From assembly GCF_012932215.1 (NCBI RefSeq), contig NZ_CP048788.1, forward strand, positions 1,240,001 to 1,304,000: a stretch of 64,000 bases of DNA, in the 5' to 3' direction. The first letter of the stretch is position 1. The number at the start of each line of letters is the position of its first letter. Shown here piece by piece: positions 26,146 through 34,535 of the stretch. The notes beneath the pieces were generated by a model. It had not been told where the DNA came from and searched no databases. It saw only the letters and a list, made by a program, of their open reading frames with translations. This DNA is from Roseobacter ponti. Its GTDB lineage: Bacteria; Pseudomonadota; Alphaproteobacteria; Rhodobacterales; Rhodobacteraceae. Position numbers and translations under genes: made by a program.

Positions 26146-27660
26146 TTATAGAGAGTTGCGCCAAGTCTCAAAGAGGTGCCATTCCTGAAGAAATTCTTTC
26201 GAACGTTCTGGTGCTACTGTTCGGTAGAGGGTCAAATCTTCTTGCTGTTCCTCGGGCGATTGGCGAGCATCGGCATGAGAATACCGTGCGTTCAATTCGT
26301 CCATAACGTTTTCGTATGTGTAGCCTGAATACTTGGCTTGCGAATGAAATTCTTCGCCAAAGATTTCTTTAAAGGATCGCTCCATTACCAGTTCCAGTTC
26401 TTCGTGCAACCCGTCGGGCACAATGTAACTGTCATGAACGAGCAAGACCGGCCAACCTTGATCAACAAAAAACGCCACAATTTTTTCTGTCACTTTTGAA
26501 TCTTCGTATTGGAGCGTAAGGCCGATGCCAGAGCAAAAGAATTCAGAGATTGGCGAATGGATCTCTCGAAGCTTATCGGTAATCTCGTTTATTTGTTGAT
26601 CAGTGAGCTTCTTTTCTCGTGATCCGGCTTTCGCGTTCCGTCTGAAGGCGGCAGGCAACTTAGCATCATCATCGATGTTGAAGAGGATCAGCAGAACAGC
26701 CTTGGCAAGCCTTCTGGTTTCTCCTTCATCGTCCTCAAAGCTCAGCCTGCCAATTGAATAAGGGTCTCGCCCAACGTCTTTCCAATAGTTGATGCCGACG
26801 TATGTATAGAGAATTGTCGGATGTAGGCTTGAATAATCAATCTCCACCGTGACGTGATTATCGATGAGGATGTCATCTCTCATCCTGCTAGGACATCTCT
26901 GCCACCAGCCCCCGTAAAATCTTCCGCCTAATTCAAAAGACCCATTATTGAAAACCCGGTGAGTATATTTGTCGGCTTGGCTTACAAGGATGTACCCTTT
27001 GCCATCGCCTTCGGCAGGGTTAACTTTAATGCCCGTTCCGTCAATGTATGGCAAGGATATATGTGTTCTGTGCAGGATTGCGTTGTATTTTTTTAATAGT
27101 TCGGCGGACGCTTAGAGTTCTGGATTAATTTCGAAAGCTATATCTTCGCCTTCGTCATTGCGTAGTACAATGGGTACTCTCTCGGGTGACGAACCAATGT
27201 CAAAGGGCGAAAAAGCAGCTTCTTCGAACATTTTGATTAGGTCCCGGGTTGGCCACATTCGAGATATCCGGCCAACACCCGTTCGGCGGTCTTTGAACCC
27301 CATGTGTGTTTTGACCAAACCAACTTCAGAAAGCTTGTCCACAACATCAATCGTTTTTCGGGATATATGCAACTCATTGTAAATGGACCCAACTTGGTAG
27401 TCATTCGAGTTTCTTGAATACGAAGTTTTGAGGTTAGGGTCGGACTTCCACTTAACGAATAAATCAAGAACGACTACTTTGAGATTCTTCATCGTAACGT
27501 TTCGATAACCGCCAGCGAAATACCGATCGTAAATATTGTTGATGAATGGAATTGCTTCTTTGTGGTCGGTCCATCTGTGCACATCCAGCCTGTCAGAGTA
27601 ATTCAAATCCTCTCGGATGGCACCTGCCGCGTCAAAAAGCCAATCATCATCATCGTCCAT
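26146..27660 (-). pseudogene. Winged-helix plus family-A-polymerase-like protein, split by in-frame TAA
   Basis: One frame from ATG 27660 (AAGGG 7 bp upstream; an ATG at 27702 is also possible) to 26146, interrupted by TAA at 27112-27114. The N-terminal part (about 180 aa) has a winged-helix-like segment ('IYNELHISRKTIDVVDKLSEVGLV'). After the stop the frame continues 'LLKKYNAILHRTHISLPYID', then 'GGRFYGGWWQ', then three motifs of the family-A polymerase/T7 RNA polymerase palm: motif A 'VEIDYSSLHP', motif B 'RRLAKAVLLILF', motif C 'LLVHDSYIV'. The whole would be about 505 aa. Either a recent nonsense mutation or two polypeptides; the downstream part could start from TTG 27054 but without an SD. 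Role inferred as replication or nucleic-acid synthesis for the element or defence. Confidence 0.65.
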
Positions 27661-27702
27661 GAGTAAACCCTTGGCAGAATAGGCCATCAACTGGCCACAC
27701 AT

Positions 27703-28590
27703 TTATTAATAATATAATTTAATCATTTGTTTAGGTGATTTCTTGATCCGTCAGCGCCATTATTTTCTCGACTGGATAGAAATTTAATGCTTCGAAATGT
27801 CATGCGTATCTCAGGCCATGTCAACGACAGTGTGTCAGCAATGCCGTTCTTCACCCGTTTGCCGGAATTTCTCCGAGAATATTTGGGGCCGTAATGAATA
27901 CATACTGCCCCCCCGTACCCCCCCCAGTGGGCCATATGTGTTGGACTGCGTGCTGTGAGAGGTTCCATTTCGTTGAACTCAACCTTCACAAGGTTAGGGT
28001 CACAGAGGTTAATGGGTTGATTTCAAATTATTTTATTGAGAAAATTGTTTGGAAATCACCTTTCTTCCCTGTGAACACATCGAAAATCAGCATTTATCAC
28101 ATACTCAAGCAGAGTATTCTTCGTCACTGGGGCGACGATGGGCGTCCTGGCTGTCAAGCGCCCTCCCAGCCTCTAAAAGGCCATTTTGATGGCCATCTCG
28201 CCTAGTTGGTCAGTACCTATGCCAATGATGCGAGTTGGCCACTAATTGCAGCCATTTTTACAGCTTGCGGCAAGCGATGGGTTCGAGCCCGAAGCGGTCG
28301 CATTGTGCACTTGCGAATTTGGCACTAAGGGCGGACTGCGGACCTTCGCTGCGCTTGTCATGAATGGCAGCAATGCGCAGGAAGCAGACTTTGCAAAGTT
28401 TCGAGATCGGCCCTTTCCCGACGTACTGCCAAGATTCAGCCATGTTGACCAGCTTCCCGAAAACGGACTTTCGTACTGAGCCAAAGCGATCTAGAAAATC
28501 TGCCCACACCCTCAGCTTCCAGTTGTGCTTCTCAGGTGATAACGTCTGGCCAGATTGATTGCCGTCAGGCATCCAAGTGTGGATTGTTTT
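27703..28590. other. Non-coding region in island
   Basis: 888 bp with no supported gene. It includes a C-rich tract (27905-27928) and the second 70-bp repeat copy (28266-28335). It separates the minus-strand cargo from the plus-strand Gabija-like pair and must contain the promoters of both. Confidence 0.5.
28266..28335 (+). repeat. 70-bp dispersed repeat, copy 2
   Basis: Partner of 19737-19806, same orientation, about four mismatches. It lies 255 bp upstream of the GajA-like gene. Confidence 0.75.
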
Positions 28591-30657
28591 ATGAGATTAG
28601 GACGAATTGGTGTTAAGAACTTTCGGCGACTAAAGAATGTCGAAGTAAGCTTTGAGGCAGACGAAACTGTATTTGTTGGCCCGAACAACAGCGGAAAGAC
28701 ATCTGCCACCGCGGCTGTCCGTTCGTTCTTGGGAAGACGTGAGTTCAAAATACACGATTTTTCAGCTTCTGAAATTAGTCGGCTTGATAGGCTAGGGGTT
28801 GGCGAAGAGATCGAGACCATACCTTCAATTCAACTAGATCTTTGGTTCTCGGTCGATCCAGACCATATTAGTTTCGGTCAAATCATATCTCTCTCCACGG
28901 GTGTTTCGCTGGACTTCACGGAGATTGGCATTCGTTGCTCACTGGAACTCAAATCAAGAGAAGACCTGCTAAGTGACTATGACGCGGCGTTTCCCCAAAA
29001 AGAAGATGGTTCCAGAGGGAGAAGCCTGAGCCATTTCCTCGGTTTGGAAAACAAGCTGAAACAGCATTTCCAAATCACCTACTTTTCCCTTGAAACCCAA
29101 GAAGGAGAACAAGTGGTGACACTCGTCGATCCTTCCGAAGGAAAGCGAATACTGAAACGATTTCTTCGAGTTGACTTCGTCGATGCTCAGAGAAACATCG
29201 ACGATGAAAACGCGACAAGAAGTAACAAGCTCTCCGAGGCGTTTGCCGCCTACTACAAGGATAACTTGGATCAGGCTGAGGCAAGTGAAGAAGCAATTGG
29301 CATAATTGACAATAACAATGAAGAGCTTTCACAACACTACGAAAAACACTTTAAATCCTTGATGGGGACCATTCAGGGCTTGGGAGTTCCGCAGGTAAAT
29401 GACCGTGAATTAAGGGTGATTTCATCCCTGAGCCCGCAAGATGCCCTTAAAGGGAACACAGAGCTTTATTACAGTGACCCTGACAGCAAACACGCTCTGC
29501 CAGAGGCATACAACGGCCTTGGTTTCAAAAACTTGGTTTTCATGGCTGTGCAGATTGATCACAACCATCGACAGTGGCTTGCCACAGAAGAAAACCGCCC
29601 GCTTTGCCACGTGATTTTTGTGGAGGAACCAGAGGTTCACTTGCACGTCCAAGTGCAGCAAACTTTCATTAAGAACATGTGGGCCTTGCTTGAGGCCGCG
29701 TCACCAGAGGGGATTAGCCCACCTCAGTTGGCTATAACAACTCATTCGTCGCATATTCTGGATACGGTCGATTTCTCAAAGGTTCGGTATTTTCGACGTT
29801 GTTGTGATGAGGACGCGCCTGCTGGAGAACCAACAAAACTGGATCTAACCACGATCCACAACCTTGGGGATTTCAAGCCAGAAGAAATTGATGACGAAGG
29901 CAACGACGTAGACCCGAGCGTGGCCATCAATTTCCTGCAAAAATATCTTAAGCTTACTCACTGCGACTTGTTTTTCGCCGACGCCGCCATTTTAGTCGAA
30001 GGAACGGTCGAAAAGCTGCTGCTGCCCAAGATGGTTAAGAAATCTGCTACAAAGCTGGATTCCAATTACCTTACAACTCTCGAAGTAGGCGGGGCATATG
30101 CTCTTCGTTTCGCGGGTCTGCTTGAATTTTTGCACATCCCGTATTTGGTGATAACCGATATTGATGCAGTTGACCCCGCGAACAATCGAAAGGCATGTCG
30201 GTCGGATCATGCTGGTGCGGTAACGTCGAACGCTTCATTGAAGGCATTTTTCCCTAATGACTCTATTGCAGCGCTTAACGCGCTTCCTAACCCTAACCAT
30301 GTACAGTCAAATGGGAACAGGTATGTGGCGTTCCAAAAATCCGAGATCAACGAATGGCAGGGAATAAATCGAGAATTTCACGGGCGTACGCTCGAAGAAA
30401 CATTTGTTTACGAAAACTTGGTACATTTCTCGGATGGCAACCTAAACATCGGCGTCGAGCTTCCCGAAGACCACAACGACCTCATTGAGGCGGTATTCAA
30501 ACGCATTGGCAGTAGGTCGTTCAAAAAGACAGAATTCGCACTCGACCTGTTGTCTAACGATGATGAGTGGGCAACTCCTACCTACATCTCGGATGGCCTA
30601 GTTTGGCTCCAAGAAAAACTCAATCCACCAGTTCCGAACCCAGAAGCAGCAGAATGA
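28591..30657 (+). CDS. gajA: GajA-like OLD-family ATPase/TOPRIM endonuclease
   Basis: 688 aa from ATG 28591. ABC-type ATPase head split by a long helical insert: Walker A 'GPNNSGKT' at 30-37 and Walker B 'VIFVEEPEVHLH' near 342. A C-terminal TOPRIM domain has the acidic 'ILVEGTVEK' near 466 and 'VITDIDAVD' near 520. This is the class 2 OLD nuclease layout of GajA, which nicks DNA when nucleotide pools fall during phage infection. It overlaps the helicase gene by ATGA. It is longer than typical GajA (about 580 aa), so it may be a divergent Gabija type. Confidence 0.82.
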   Translation: MRLGRIGVKNFRRLKNVEVSFEADETVFVGPNNSGKTSATAAVRSFLGRREFKIHDFSASEISRLDRLGVGEEIETIPSIQLDLWFSVDPDHISFGQIISLSTGVSLDFTEIGIRCSLELKSREDLLSDYDAAFPQKEDGSRGRSLSHFLGLENKLKQHFQITYFSLETQEGEQVVTLVDPSEGKRILKRFLRVDFVDAQRNIDDENATRSNKLSEAFAAYYKDNLDQAEASEEAIGIIDNNNEELSQHYEKHFKSLMGTIQGLGVPQVNDRELRVISSLSPQDALKGNTELYYSDPDSKHALPEAYNGLGFKNLVFMAVQIDHNHRQWLATEENRPLCHVIFVEEPEVHLHVQVQQTFIKNMWALLEAASPEGISPPQLAITTHSSHILDTVDFSKVRYFRRCCDEDAPAGEPTKLDLTTIHNLGDFKPEEIDDEGNDVDPSVAINFLQKYLKLTHCDLFFADAAILVEGTVEKLLLPKMVKKSATKLDSNYLTTLEVGGAYALRFAGLLEFLHIPYLVITDIDAVDPANNRKACRSDHAGAVTSNASLKAFFPNDSIAALNALPNPNHVQSNGNRYVAFQKSEINEWQGINREFHGRTLEETFVYENLVHFSDGNLNIGVELPEDHNDLIEAVFKRIGSRSFKKTEFALDLLSNDDEWATPTYISDGLVWLQEKLNPPVPNPEAAE

Positions 30658-32501
30658 CCTCACATTTGATACCAACTCAGGCTGACAAGCTGATTTCCGA
30701 ATGCTTGGAAACTTCCCGGTCGTTTGCGGTCGTTGCTGGCGCTGGTTCAGGCAAGACTACGTCGCTAGTTGAAGCTCTAAAGCAAGTTCGTGAGCAGCGG
30801 GGGAAAGAACTGCGACAAGCCGGGCAGAGAATAGTTTGCATAACCTATACCAACAGGGCCGTAGACGTTATCTCATCGCGTCTGAAGTTTGATGACTTGT
30901 TCCTAATATCGACGTTACACGGCTTTCTTTGGGGCGAGATTTCTAGATTTCAAAACGATATTCGAGAGGCTCTAGAGTCCAAAATCATTCCCGACCACTT
31001 GGACAAAGCACAAGAAAAAAACACCGGAAAGCACACCAAGACAGCCCGTCGAGCAAAGGCCAAAGTTGACCGGCTCGCCGCCGCCTTAGAGGTAATCGAT
31101 GAAGTACCTGAATTTCGGTACACGGAAGCTGCGGCAAGCAATTATGTCGAGGGCATCATCAATCATGATGATATGATCGACATATCGGCGCACCTCATCC
31201 TAACCAAACCGGTCCTGAGGAAAGCGCTCGGCTTCAAATTCCCTTACATTTTTGTGGACGAAGCTCAGGACACTTTTGACAACGTTGTCGAAGCGTTGAA
31301 CGCAATCTGTGCAGACGAAGGTCTTCCCATTGTTGGCTATTTCGGCGATCCGATGCAGCAAATCTACGACAAGAGAGCCGGATCATTCTCCGGTCCCGTA
31401 GGGGCTATAAACATTACCAAGACCGAGAATTTTCGGTGTTCAACCAGCGTGTTAACTTTGCTCAATGCTTTTCGAAAAGATGTCCAGCAAGTTGCTGCCG
31501 GCGACAATTCCGACAGAGTTGGCAGTGTAGAAATGACTATCGTCCAAGCACCAAACCCGACCGGTGGGCGAGGCAGGTATTCCGATGAAGAACTTGCCCG
31601 AGTATCGGCCAAGTTTGATGACGCCCTTGAAAAGTGGGGTTGGTCTGACCGAAACGGTGTAAAGCGCCTCTTTTTGGTGAGACAAATGATTGCTCGCCGA
31701 CAGGGCTTCAGCGACCTGCACAGGTTGTTCACGGGGCCCTTCGCATCGTCCAAGGCACAAGAAGAGTACGAAGCAGGATCCCATGCTTTGCTCAAGCCGT
31801 TCATTGAGTTCTTGCTCCCGCTGGTCCAAGCCCATCGAGAGGAAAAGAAGAAGGACCTAATAGACGTCTTTAGAAAAGTCTCGCCGAAGTTCCATCCTCA
31901 GGGGCCAAGTGCAGATCAACCGTTCAAAACCATCCTGGCTCAAGTTTTGGCTCATGCAGACGTGTTGTCAGAAATGTGGGAGAAATGCACGGCTCGCGAC
32001 CTGCTTCTCTATTGTCATGAAAATATTCTCCTAGATTTCTCAGAGCGTGTTGTGGACCACTTGGAACGGGAGTGCCGAACAGAAGAGTTTGACGACGACA
32101 ACCCGGACCATGTCCTTGAAAAGGGCGACTGGTTGGCTGACGTATTCTTCACGATGGGCACATCGGAGATGGCCAATTACGTGAACTTCGTGACTGACAA
32201 CACGCCTCTGAGTACCCAGCACGGAGTAAAGGGTGAGGAATACAATGACGTGCTGGTCGTTTTTGATGACGTAGAAGCAGCTTGGAACCAATACAGCTTC
32301 CGAAAAACACTGACGCCGGAAACGGCAGGGGAACCATCTGATGGACAACGGGAAAAGAGCGAGAATTTGGCCTACGTTTGTTTCTCAAGGGCGGAGGACA
32401 ACCTAAGAATTCTATTCTTTTCGCAAGACGCAGAATCTTCCAAGAAGGAATTGGTTGCCGCTGAATTTCTTTCCGAGGAACAGATAATGGTGCTGGACTG
32501 A
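30654..32501 (+). CDS. gajB: GajB-like UvrD-type helicase
   Basis: 615 aa, ATG overlapping the gajA-like stop (ATGA). SF1 helicase motifs: I 'AGAGSGKTT' at 28-36, Ia 'CITYTNRAVDVI', II 'YIFVDEAQD' near 200, III 'IVGYFGDPMQQIY', IV-VI including 'LSTQHGVKGEEYNDVLVVF' and 'NLAYVCFSRAEDNL'. With the OLD/TOPRIM partner this is the two-gene Gabija arrangement. Longer than the about 495-aa reference GajB, with an extra helical segment around 130-180. Confidence 0.82.
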   Translation: MTSHLIPTQADKLISECLETSRSFAVVAGAGSGKTTSLVEALKQVREQRGKELRQAGQRIVCITYTNRAVDVISSRLKFDDLFLISTLHGFLWGEISRFQNDIREALESKIIPDHLDKAQEKNTGKHTKTARRAKAKVDRLAAALEVIDEVPEFRYTEAAASNYVEGIINHDDMIDISAHLILTKPVLRKALGFKFPYIFVDEAQDTFDNVVEALNAICADEGLPIVGYFGDPMQQIYDKRAGSFSGPVGAINITKTENFRCSTSVLTLLNAFRKDVQQVAAGDNSDRVGSVEMTIVQAPNPTGGRGRYSDEELARVSAKFDDALEKWGWSDRNGVKRLFLVRQMIARRQGFSDLHRLFTGPFASSKAQEEYEAGSHALLKPFIEFLLPLVQAHREEKKKDLIDVFRKVSPKFHPQGPSADQPFKTILAQVLAHADVLSEMWEKCTARDLLLYCHENILLDFSERVVDHLERECRTEEFDDDNPDHVLEKGDWLADVFFTMGTSEMANYVNFVTDNTPLSTQHGVKGEEYNDVLVVFDDVEAAWNQYSFRKTLTPETAGEPSDGQREKSENLAYVCFSRAEDNLRILFFSQDAESSKKELVAAEFLSEEQIMVLD

Positions 32502-32709
32502 CACCGCTGTTTAATCCCAGACCTATACAGGTGAGCCTTGAAAAAGTTTTGGGACCCAAATGATAATTTGAACGTCCGCTTCGCTTTGTGGATGTAAGGC
32601 TTTTGCGACTGCAGCGAATGTCCGCAAACCGCCGGAGGTGCAGAAACACAATGTCTGCTTTGGGGCTGGCTCCGGTCGCTCGCTGCGCACTTTGCGAATG
32701 GCAGCTGTG

Positions 32710-32922
32710 GGGCCGGAAGCGGCTGGTGGAACAATTAGGCCGAAGGTCGGAAAGGTCCGCGGAGCGGTCTTTGAACTCACCTAAAATGAATGTCTGCTTT
32801 CGTGTCACATTATATAGTGGTGAGGGTCAGGTTTTCCGGCAGAAATTTGTTCGTTGAGCAATGTGCGGGCGTAGCTCAGGGGGAGAGCATCAATGCCAAA
32901 GCTCTGCTTTGAGCACCTTGCC
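32710..32922 (+). repeat. Outer direct repeat, right copy
   Basis: Partner of 22750-22962 at offset 9960 with scattered differences. It shares 'GGCCGGAAGCGGCTGGTGG', an 'AATGAATGTCTGCTTTCGTG' stretch and the tRNA-like 5' half. Confidence 0.75.
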
Positions 32923-32955
32923 CAAGGGTCGGAACACGTTCCCATCACAACTGGA
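32865..32955 (+). pseudogene. Degenerate tRNA-Gly-like sequence
   Basis: It starts with GCGGGCGTAGC and a good D-arm (GCTC/GAGC) as in the intact tRNA-Gly, then carries a 24-nt insert with a CAAAGC/GCTTTG hairpin, a CCTTGCCCAAGG anticodon-like stem and a ruined T-arm. It cannot fold as a functional tRNA. It is opposite in strand to the intact tRNA-Gly 90 bp away. Confidence 0.55.
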
Positions 32956-33035
32956 ATAGCTACACGTCCAAGCCACTGTGATTCCGTCCTGGATATTGTG
33001 ATTCATGAGGTGTAGTCTGTGTCACGTAAGTGACT

Positions 33036-33089
33036 GTTCCCATTGGAGCGGGCGAGGCGATTCGAACGCCCGACCCTAACCTTGGCAAG
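33036..33089. repeat. attR: 54-bp repeat inside tRNA-Gly 3' half
   Basis: Exact match to 23098-23151. It includes the CCA end, T-arm and 3' anticodon stem of the intact tRNA, so integration leaves this tRNA functional. Confidence 0.93.
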
Positions 33090-33118
33090 GTTATGCTCTA
33101 CCCCTGAGCTACGCCCGC
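33044..33118 (-). tRNA. tRNA-Gly(GCC)
   Basis: 75 nt with encoded CCA. Acceptor stem GCGGGCG/CGCCCGC, D-arm GCTC-AGGGGTA-GAGC, anticodon stem-loop ACCTTGCCAAGGT with anticodon GCC, T-arm GGGCG-TTCGAAT-CGCCT. All arms pair. Discriminator U. Confidence 0.95.
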
Positions 33119-33803
33119 ATCCTTGGGTGAGGCGTGAGATAACCGCGCTGCCGGGTCACTGCAAGAGAAAAAACGGCATTCCACGCAAAAAGTCGCGCGC
33201 AGGTCTTGGGTGCACGCCGCATCGTGCGCCCCGGATCAAAGTCTTCGTGTTCCGGACGCCGCAGAGTGTACGCAGGGGCCGGGCGGGCCCTGCCTTTGGG
33301 GGATGTTTGTGAGGCAGGGAGATTCCGGCTCCGATCGACAGGCTACCGAAGATCCCGGATGAGGTGGCCGCCACCGGCGAAATGCGCGCGGATTGCCCTC
33401 TGCATAACGTAGGAAATCTGACCCGGGATAGTGGGAGGCGTTGAGCGTAAACGTGCCCGGTAAAATTAACCAATCCACACCTCAAAAGTTACCGATCGCC
33501 TTCATAAAAGGGGCTTTTGCGGCTCGAATCACCGGATCGTTGACGGATTTATTGTTCACGAAATGAAACCAATCGTTTCCCAGCGCGTCTATTGGGCAGG
33601 AACTGGAAGGTTGAAATCGGGACGTTCCCGCAACGCGTGTGTCCAAAGCGGAAATATGGCATTTTCGGGCTGTTCGCTTGTCATTTTTGTGATCGGCCGG
33701 AAAAACCATGGTATAAGGGTGTAACCGCGGGTGGGGGATCCGTTCGGTGTTCGACAAAAACGAGTTGGCTGACTTCGCAGCCAGGGTGAATGGAGTGAAA
33801 CTT
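33119..33803. other. Intergenic between tRNA-Gly and VPLPA-CTERM gene
   Basis: 685 bp, no gene supported. A stem CCCTGCCT/AGGCAGGG (33288-33319) is visible, with no U-tract. The last 100 bp must hold the promoter of the VPLPA-CTERM gene; no confident -35/-10 pair was picked. Confidence 0.4.
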
Positions 33804-34406
33804 ATGAATAAACTTATTGGATTGATGGGAGCTGCCGTTCTTGCGCTCTCCTTTAACACGTCAGCAGCAGATGCCGCTTCTGTTGGTCCGGGCGACCTTT
33901 GCGGAAACAAATACATCGGACTGACACAGGACGGCATGATCCTGTCGCCGTCAATATGTGAGACCGGAAACAGCACCGGTGGTGGAACTGTTTATCCGAC
34001 GTGGCAGGGTGGCGCGGAAACAGGTTCCGGCGCAGGCGATGACGACGGAAAGTTCTCCGACGGAAATCTGATCCTGACCATAACCGGCAGCAACTGGGAA
34101 ATCGAAAATCCGTTTGGCTATGAAGCGCTTGCTATCACTGTCAAACAGGGCAACGGTTACGCCCTTTTCGAACTGGACCTTGCGAAAGCGCTTTCGGGCA
34201 TGTTTGCAACCGGCAATAACGAGTCGCCGACCGGAAACGATTACTCGCATATCAATGCATGGTATCAGGGCGATCCGACGTGCGATGATGGCGACGGTTG
34301 TGAGCCACCCGTAACCTTCGTTCCGGTTCCTGCGGGCCTGCCGCTGGTTCTGTCCGGACTGGGCATCATTGGCATCCTGCGCGCTCGCAAGCGGAAGTCT
34401 GCCTGA
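33804..34406 (+). CDS. VPLPA-CTERM secreted protein (second)
   Basis: 200 aa. ATG 33804 follows GGAGTG. Signal peptide to 'TSAADAAS', mature part with Cys pairs ('DLCGNKY', 'SICETGN', 'TCDDGDGCEPP') and Gly/Asp-rich loops, then 'VPVPAGLPLVLSGLGIIGIL' and a basic tail: the VPLPA-CTERM signal. It is probably surface-displayed or released after processing. Monocistronic, with its own terminator. Confidence 0.82.
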   Translation: MNKLIGLMGAAVLALSFNTSAADAASVGPGDLCGNKYIGLTQDGMILSPSICETGNSTGGGTVYPTWQGGAETGSGAGDDDGKFSDGNLILTITGSNWEIENPFGYEALAITVKQGNGYALFELDLAKALSGMFATGNNESPTGNDYSHINAWYQGDPTCDDGDGCEPPVTFVPVPAGLPLVLSGLGIIGILRARKRKSA

Positions 34407-34439
34407 CAACACGCGGATTACCGCCTGAAAACTAAGCCA

Positions 34440-34475
34440 AATAAGGCGCTCTCTGGACGAGGGCGCCTTATTTTC
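34440..34475 (+). terminator. Rho-independent terminator after VPLPA-CTERM gene
   Basis: AATAAGGCGC/GCGCCTTATT stem of 10 bp with a 12-nt loop followed by TTTTCG, 34 bp after the stop. Confidence 0.85.
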
Positions 34476-34535
34476 GTCGTACTGCTTAATTAGCAAGACC
34501 TCCATTCAGGGGGCGTTAACCAGGCGGAACGAGCG

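Larger units (their letters stand above)
32502..33035. other. Non-coding right flank of island
   Basis: About 530 bp with no gene. It holds the right copy of the outer repeat (32710-32922), a degenerate plus-strand tRNA-Gly-like sequence (32865-32955) and 80 bp of unique DNA before the att repeat. Confidence 0.6.
23098..33089. mobile_element. 9.9-kb integrative genomic island at tRNA-Gly(GCC)
   Basis: It is bounded by perfect 54-bp direct repeats, with a tyrosine integrase at the left end and an intact tRNA restored at the right end. Cargo: proteasome-like gene, small membrane protein, split polymerase-like gene, Gabija-like pair. The interior is clearly more AT-rich than the flanking chromosome. 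No conjugation, capsid or replication-origin genes are seen, so it is an integrative element that probably needs a helper to move. Confidence 0.9.

Noticed and set aside
26146-27702. Retron or defence reverse transcriptase
   Set aside because: There is no YxDD motif; the motifs fit a family-A-type palm (D...RxxAK...HD) instead.
27723-27989. 88-codon minus-strand reading frame in the island
   Set aside because: No SD, no recognisable motif, covers a C-rich non-coding tract; not supported as a gene.
33482-33976. 164-codon minus-strand reading frame before and inside the VPLPA-CTERM gene
   Set aside because: It overlaps the clear signal-peptide gene on the other strand and has no motif of its own.
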